Origin: Paracoccus beibuensis
GTDB taxonomy: Bacteria; Pseudomonadota; Alphaproteobacteria; Rhodobacterales; Rhodobacteraceae
Reading direction: 5' to 3'
Assembly (NCBI RefSeq): GCF_026162625.1
Contig: NZ_JAOTBD010000026.1
Coordinates: 1 to 49,661, forward strand
Length of the DNA: 49,661 bases
Positions 45,272 through 49,661 of the stretch are shown one piece after another. The translations under genes and the position numbers were made by a program. How positions within the stretch are numbered: the stretch's first letter is position 1; each line of letters opens with the position of its first letter. The notes beneath the pieces were generated by a model. It had not been told where the DNA came from. It did no database searches and was given only the letters and a program-made list of their open reading frames with translations.

Positions 45272-45982
45272 ATGCGTATCGGCATTCTTCAATGCGGCCA
45301 GTCGCCTGCCCAGTTGAAGCAGGCCCTGGGCGACTATCCCGACATGTTCGTCCGCCTTCTGGACGGGCGCGGCTTCGAGTTCCGCACCTGGCATGTCGAG
45401 GAGATGGAGTTCCCCGGCCACGTCACCGACGCCGATGGCTGGCTGTTGACCGGATCGCGCCACGGCGCATATGAGGATCACGCCTTCATCCCCCCGCTCG
45501 AGGGTTTCATCCGCCGCGCCCACGACGCCGGCGTGCCGATGGTGGGGATCTGCTTCGGTCACCAGATCATCGCGCAGGCGCTTGGGGGCACGGTCGTCAA
45601 GCATCCGGACGGTTGGGCGGTCGGCGCGCAGGATTACGACTTCGGCGGCGGGCCGGTGCGGCTGAATGCCTGGCACCAGGACCAGATCGTGGCGCTGCCG
45701 CCCGGCGCGCAGGTCGCGGGCCGCAACGCCTTTTGCGAGAACGCCGCGCTGATCTATGGCGACCGCGCCTTCACGGTGCAGGCGCATCCCGAATTCGACG
45801 ACGCCTTCATCAAGGGTCTGATGGAGACGCGCGCCAAGGGCGTGGTGCCCGAAGATCTTCTGGCCGAGGCCGACCGCCGAATGGGCACGGCCAACGGCGC
45901 GGCCCTGCTTGCCGACCGGATCGAGGCGTTCTTCAAGCAACCGCGCGCCCTGTCGCGCCACGACGCACAGGGTGCCGCATGA
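45272..45982 (+). CDS. Class I glutamine amidotransferase-like protein
   Basis: A 236-residue single-domain GATase. The nucleophile elbow is MVGICFGHQIIAQALGG and the His-x-Glu pair is in VQAHPEFDD. The oxyanion strand is GWLLTGSRHGAYED. Free-standing members hydrolyse gamma-glutamyl compounds or supply ammonia; beside a PuuA-like ligase, a gamma-glutamyl hydrolase role (as PuuD) is likely. It overlaps the ligase start by four bases (ATGA). Confidence 0.87.
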   Translation: MRIGILQCGQSPAQLKQALGDYPDMFVRLLDGRGFEFRTWHVEEMEFPGHVTDADGWLLTGSRHGAYEDHAFIPPLEGFIRRAHDAGVPMVGICFGHQIIAQALGGTVVKHPDGWAVGAQDYDFGGGPVRLNAWHQDQIVALPPGAQVAGRNAFCENAALIYGDRAFTVQAHPEFDDAFIKGLMETRAKGVVPEDLLAEADRRMGTANGAALLADRIEAFFKQPRALSRHDAQGAA

Positions 45983-47334
45983 GTGACTGGATCGAACGGC
46001 TGCCGCAGGCCGCAAGAGATTTCATGGCCGGACGGCGGCTGGACGAGGTCGAATGCATCGTGGCCGACATCGCCGGTGTCGCACGCGGCAAGGCGATGCC
46101 CGCATCGAAATTCGCCCGGCAGGAGCGGTTCTACCTGCCGAACTCGATCTTCCTGCAGACGATCACGGGCGAATGGGCCGACAATCCATCGGGCGCGTTC
46201 ACCGAGCCCGACATGGTGATGACGCCGGACTATTCGACCGCCACCGCGGCGCCCTGGACCGCCGACTGGACGATCCAGGTGATCCATGACGCGCTTGACC
46301 AGCAGGGCAACCCGGTCCCCATCGCGCCGCGCAACGTTCTTAAGCGCGTCGTGCAGCTCTATCGCGACAAGGGCTGGAACCCCGTCGTCGCGCCCGAGAT
46401 GGAGTTCTTCTTGGTCGCCCGCAACATCGACCCGAACCAACCGATCATCCCGCCGATGGGCCGAACTGGGCGCCGCGCGGCGGCCAAGCAGGCCTATTCC
46501 ATGTCGGCGGTGGACGAGTACGGCAAGGTCATCGACGACATCTATGACTTTGCCGAAGCGCAGGGCTTCGAGATCGACGGCATCCTGCAGGAAGGCGGCG
46601 CGGGCCAGGTCGAGATCAACCTGAACCACGGCGACCCGGTGGCCCTGGCCGACGAGATCTTCTACTTCAAGCGGCTGATTCGCGAGGCCGCGCTGCGCCA
46701 CGACTGCTTTGCCACCTTCATGGCCAAGCCCATCGAGGGCGAACCCGGCAGCGCGATGCACATCCACCATTCGGTGACCGACATCGCGACCGGGCAGAAC
46801 ATCTTTTCCGACGCCAAGGGCCGCGAGACGCCGGCCTTCCTGCACTTCGTGGCGGGGATGCAAAAGCACCTGCCCGCGGCGGTGGCCCTGCTGGCGCCAT
46901 ATGTGAACAGCTATCGCCGCTATGTTCCCGATTTCGCAGCGCCCATCAACCTGGAATGGGGCCGCGACAACCGCACCACCGGGCTGCGGGTCCCGATCTC
47001 GTCGCCCGAGGCGCGGCGGATCGAGAACCGGCTGGCGGGCATGGACTGCAACCCTTACCTCGGCATCGCGGCCAGCCTCGCCTGCGGATACCTGGGCCTG
47101 CTGGAGGGCGAGAACCCGCGCGCGGAATGCTTGGGCGACGCCTACATGTCCGAGGACGAGCTGCCCTATAACCTTGGCGACGCGCTGGACCTGATGATCG
47201 AGAACGAGGCCATGCGCGGCGTCCTGGGCGAGGAGTTCACCGCCGTCTACGAATCCGTAAAGCGGAACGAATATAAAGAGTTCCTGCAGGTCATCAGCCC
47301 TTGGGAACGCGAACACCTGCTGCTGAACGTATGA
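45979..47334 (+). CDS. Glutamine synthetase family ligase (gamma-glutamylpolyamine synthetase-like)
   Basis: A 451-residue member of the glutamine synthetase fold: beta-grasp start CIVADIAGVARGKAMPASKF, APEMEFFLVARN, GAGQVEINLNHGDP, MHIHHSVTD, NLEWGRDNRTTGLRVP and the C-terminal HLLLNV. It lacks the adenylylation-loop context of GlnA and has the form of PuuA/GlnA4 ligases that glutamylate amines such as putrescine or ethanolamine. Translationally coupled on both sides. The exact amine is not known. Confidence 0.9.
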   Translation: MSDWIERLPQAARDFMAGRRLDEVECIVADIAGVARGKAMPASKFARQERFYLPNSIFLQTITGEWADNPSGAFTEPDMVMTPDYSTATAAPWTADWTIQVIHDALDQQGNPVPIAPRNVLKRVVQLYRDKGWNPVVAPEMEFFLVARNIDPNQPIIPPMGRTGRRAAAKQAYSMSAVDEYGKVIDDIYDFAEAQGFEIDGILQEGGAGQVEINLNHGDPVALADEIFYFKRLIREAALRHDCFATFMAKPIEGEPGSAMHIHHSVTDIATGQNIFSDAKGRETPAFLHFVAGMQKHLPAAVALLAPYVNSYRRYVPDFAAPINLEWGRDNRTTGLRVPISSPEARRIENRLAGMDCNPYLGIAASLACGYLGLLEGENPRAECLGDAYMSEDELPYNLGDALDLMIENEAMRGVLGEEFTAVYESVKRNEYKEFLQVISPWEREHLLLNV

Positions 47335-48641
47335 ACCTGCTGCACCTGAACGACCGTCCGGGGGAATATCCGCCCAGCCTTTATGCCGCGCAGTCTGGAT
47401 CCCAGCCGGGCTTCACGCCCCTGCAGGGCGAGGCGCGGGCCGATGTGGCGGTGATCGGCGGCGGCTACACCGGCCTGTCGGCGGCGCTGCACCTGGCGCG
47501 GCGGGGCCTGTCGGTCTCCGTGCTGGAGGGGCAGCGGGTGGGTTTCGGTGCGTCCGGGCGCAATGGCGGGCAGATCGGTTCGGGCCAGCGGCAAGAGGTC
47601 GACTGGCTGGAGGCGCAGCTGGGCCGCGACACCGCCCGCCGCCTGTGGAATCTGGGCGAGGAGGCCAAGGCCCTGACCCGCGCCCTTGCGACCGAGGCCG
47701 GGGTGCCGGTCCGGAACGGCATCGCCCATGCCTGCCGCACGGCCGCCGAGGTGGATCACGCCAGCCACATGGCAGAGCATCTGGCCGGGCACTATGGCTA
47801 TGATCGCGTGCGCCCGCTGAACCGCGAGGGTCTGGCCGAGGTGCTGGGCAGCACCGCCTATGTCGGTGGCGACCTGGACATGGGTGCCGGTCACGTCCAG
47901 CCGCTGGCGCTGGCCCTGGGCCTCGCGAGGCTGGCGCAGGCAGCTGGTACCACCATCCACGACCGCAGCGAAGTGATGCGCATCGACCATGCCACCCGCG
48001 CGGGCGAGGCCAGCCGCATCCACACCGGCGCCGGGGTCTTGCGCGCCGATCACGTGATCCTCGCCTGCAACGGTTATCTGGGTGGGCTGGATCGGGGCAT
48101 CGCCGCGCGCGTGATGCCGATCAACAACTACATCGTGGCCACCGAACCGCTGGGGAACACGCACCCCGAGATCCTGCCCGGCAACAATGCCGCAGCCGAC
48201 ACCAAGTTCGTGGTGAACTACTGGCGGCTGGACGATGAACGGCGGCTGGTCTTTGGCGGCGGCGAGACGGCCACTTATCGCTTCCCGCGCGACATCTTCG
48301 CCGTCGTGCGGCCGCACCTGCTGTCGGTCTATCCGCAGCTTCGCGATGTCGGGCTGACCCATGCCTGGGGCGGCACGCTGGCCATCACGATGAACCGGAT
48401 GCCCTGCTTTGCGCGCCCCGCGCCGAACTGCCTGTCGGCCAGCGGCTACTCCGGCCACGGCGTCGCACTGGCGACGCTGGCGGGGCGTCTGATGGCCGAG
48501 GCGGTGGCAGGGCAGGCCGAAGGGTTCGACGCCATGGCCGCCGTGCCGACGCGTCCGTTCCCAGGCGGCGCCATGCTGCGCGCGCCGCTGCTGGTTGCGG
48601 GCATGGCCTGGTTCGGCTTGCGCGACCGGCTGGGGTTCTAG
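47331..48641 (+). CDS. FAD-dependent amine oxidoreductase (PuuB-like)
   Basis: A 436-residue DAO-family flavoprotein. The FAD-binding motif is VAVIGGGYTGLSAALHLARRG, with FGASGRNGGQIGSGQR, NYIVATEPL, RLVFGGGETA and the C-terminal ASGYSGHGVALATLAGRL. In the Puu pathway this step oxidises gamma-glutamylputrescine to the aldehyde. The ATG overlaps the ligase stop (ATGA), so the three genes form one unit. The aldehyde dehydrogenase that would follow is not in the window. Confidence 0.9.
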   Translation: MNLLHLNDRPGEYPPSLYAAQSGSQPGFTPLQGEARADVAVIGGGYTGLSAALHLARRGLSVSVLEGQRVGFGASGRNGGQIGSGQRQEVDWLEAQLGRDTARRLWNLGEEAKALTRALATEAGVPVRNGIAHACRTAAEVDHASHMAEHLAGHYGYDRVRPLNREGLAEVLGSTAYVGGDLDMGAGHVQPLALALGLARLAQAAGTTIHDRSEVMRIDHATRAGEASRIHTGAGVLRADHVILACNGYLGGLDRGIAARVMPINNYIVATEPLGNTHPEILPGNNAAADTKFVVNYWRLDDERRLVFGGGETATYRFPRDIFAVVRPHLLSVYPQLRDVGLTHAWGGTLAITMNRMPCFARPAPNCLSASGYSGHGVALATLAGRLMAEAVAGQAEGFDAMAAVPTRPFPGGAMLRAPLLVAGMAWFGLRDRLGF

Positions 48642-48749
48642 CGCCCTGCAACGGCTGCTACCGGTCCGCCAGCACCGCATCGTGGTCCGCTGCCGGTACC
48701 GCAAGCTGCTGGCTTCCCTGCCGCCAGAGCGCCCGATCATTCGCTGCCA

Positions 48750-49211
48750 TCAGCCCCGGCGCTGACCCATACGGTCCAGAACTTGCTGGCGGATTTGGGC
48801 GGATTCGCGGTCGGTGACGCCCAGAAGACCCGCGATCAGCCGAATCAGGCTCTCCTCGTCCATGCCGCGATCCTCATCGGCATAGGCGACCTCCCACAGG
48901 GCGGCGATGACGCCGGTGCGGTCCTCCAGCGCGATGCGGTCCTTGATCTGGCGCGTGAACCGGACGGTGTCGGCGGCTTCCGCCTCCAGCGCCTCGGCCT
49001 CGGCGCGTCGAGCTGCAGCGCCGTCGGACGAGAGGCCGCGGCGTCGCGCCAGGACGCGGTCGATGCGCTGACGCTCGGCCTGGTCATAGTGATCGTCCGC
49101 CCGCGCCACCCGCACCAGCAGGGCTGCGATGGCCAGTTCGGCCTCTTCGCCGTCCAGCGGTGCGGTGCTGGGGCCGTCGCCCATCAGCCGTGTCAGGATA
49201 TCCTTGAACAT
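48750..49211 (-). CDS. TerB-like protein
   Basis: A 153-residue all-helical protein of the TerB/TerB-like family, seen from LAIAALLVRVARADDHYDQAERQRIDRVLARR and IAALWEVAYADEDRGMDEESLIRLIAGLLGV, two metal-binding-type helical repeats. Family members are named for tellurite resistance but many are unrelated to it. No other ter genes are present, so a resistance role is not supported. Convergent with the FAD oxidase gene. Confidence 0.85.
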   Translation of the reverse strand: MFKDILTRLMGDGPSTAPLDGEEAELAIAALLVRVARADDHYDQAERQRIDRVLARRRGLSSDGAAARRAEAEALEAEAADTVRFTRQIKDRIALEDRTGVIAALWEVAYADEDRGMDEESLIRLIAGLLGVTDRESAQIRQQVLDRMGQRRG

Positions 49212-49661
49212 GCGCCCAGACTGTCGCCTTCCCGCGCCTGTGGCAAGCAGCCTTGCCGTCCGATCCCTGGACGGCGATCACATCTGCGGCAGAGACCCGT
49301 TCCCCTAACGGCTTGGCTGCCTGATTGCGATGCGCCGGCAGACGGACGCCTCATGACTTTCGCGCCTTGGAACCGGCATGAAGCGGCGGGAACGACGGCA
49401 GGGACGGGCAGCGCCTGCCGCCGCCGGCAAGAAGGTCATGGCTCGAACGTGCTGACCGATCTGGTCCGCAGTCATGCCGGCAATGCGCAGCCCGTCGTCC
49501 CGCGGTTCCTGGCCGCCGCCCTACCAGACTGCCAAAGAAGTCGCCGAGGCGGAGCGGTTTTCTTGGGACGGGCCCGGCTGCGTTGAGCTTCCGGCCTGTC
49601 GGGGCAAACGGTGTGCGCGGCCGATGCCGCCTTTCGTCTTCATGCGCTCAGCAGTCGTGGC
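49212..49661. other. Right-end stretch with no recognised gene
   Basis: I translated both strands of the last 450 bases and saw no recognisable domain, signal peptide or start with a Shine-Dalgarno. It may be the upstream region of a gene outside the window or a degraded sequence. Confidence 0.5.

Noticed and set aside
48750..49211. Tellurite resistance locus
   Set aside because: Only a TerB-like protein is present, with no terA, terC, terD or terZ; many TerB-like proteins are unrelated to tellurite.

Overview
The window is a high-GC chromosomal segment from an alphaproteobacterium of the Rhodobacteraceae, most likely Paracoccus or a close relative. The main evidence is an aa3 oxidase subunit I whose residue numbering matches the Paracoccus denitrificans protein at every ligand I checked, sitting directly downstream of a c550-type cytochrome c gene. 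A set of small family-typical proteins (DUF1467, DUF2244, DUF983, DUF2254) agrees with this. No phage, CRISPR array or plasmid module was seen. The only mobile element is the edge of an IS30-type element at the left end.

Left part (1-9.7 kb): truncated IS30 transposase, a heptanucleotide tandem repeat, a sugar epimerase/glycosyltransferase pair, a GH25 lysozyme lipoprotein with a CPBP membrane protease, aspS with a large low-GC in-frame insertion, and a DUF1800/DUF1501 secreted-protein pair. Middle (9.7-29.2 kb) is mostly core genome: methylmalonyl-CoA epimerase, EI24 and nitroreductase genes, M48 lipoprotein, DUF2254 protein, ilvB-ilvN, bpt, glnE, a GT2 glycosyltransferase with an MshEN-like N-terminus, carA, a YqeY protein, cycA-ctaD-DUF2244, lipB and tRNA-Leu(GAG).

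From 31.0 to 43.0 kb lies a uronate catabolism island with two arms. The right-pointing arm is uxaC, a TRAP transporter (P, Q, M), kdgF, kduI, kduD, uxuB. The left-pointing arm is a GntR gene, uxuA, kdgK. A second GntR gene is divergent from uxaC. Together they import uronates, linearise unsaturated uronates (KdgF, KduI, KduD), convert glucuronate through fructuronate and mannonate (UxaC, UxuB, UxuA), and phosphorylate the shared product 2-keto-3-deoxygluconate (KdgK). The KDPG aldolase and any polysaccharide lyase must lie elsewhere. About 0.85 kb between the two arms has no convincing gene.

The right end carries a PRC-barrel protein, a GNAT acetyltransferase, a class V aminotransferase, and a tightly coupled operon of glutamine amidotransferase, glutamine synthetase-like ligase and FAD amine oxidase that resembles the gamma-glutamyl-polyamine (Puu) route. 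A TerB-like gene follows, then about 450 bp with nothing recognised.

The most unusual observations are the roughly 80-residue, about 43% GC insertion inside aspartyl-tRNA synthetase, the possible c-di-GMP-sensing N-terminus on the GT2 glycosyltransferase, and the repeated use of overlapping convergent gene ends.
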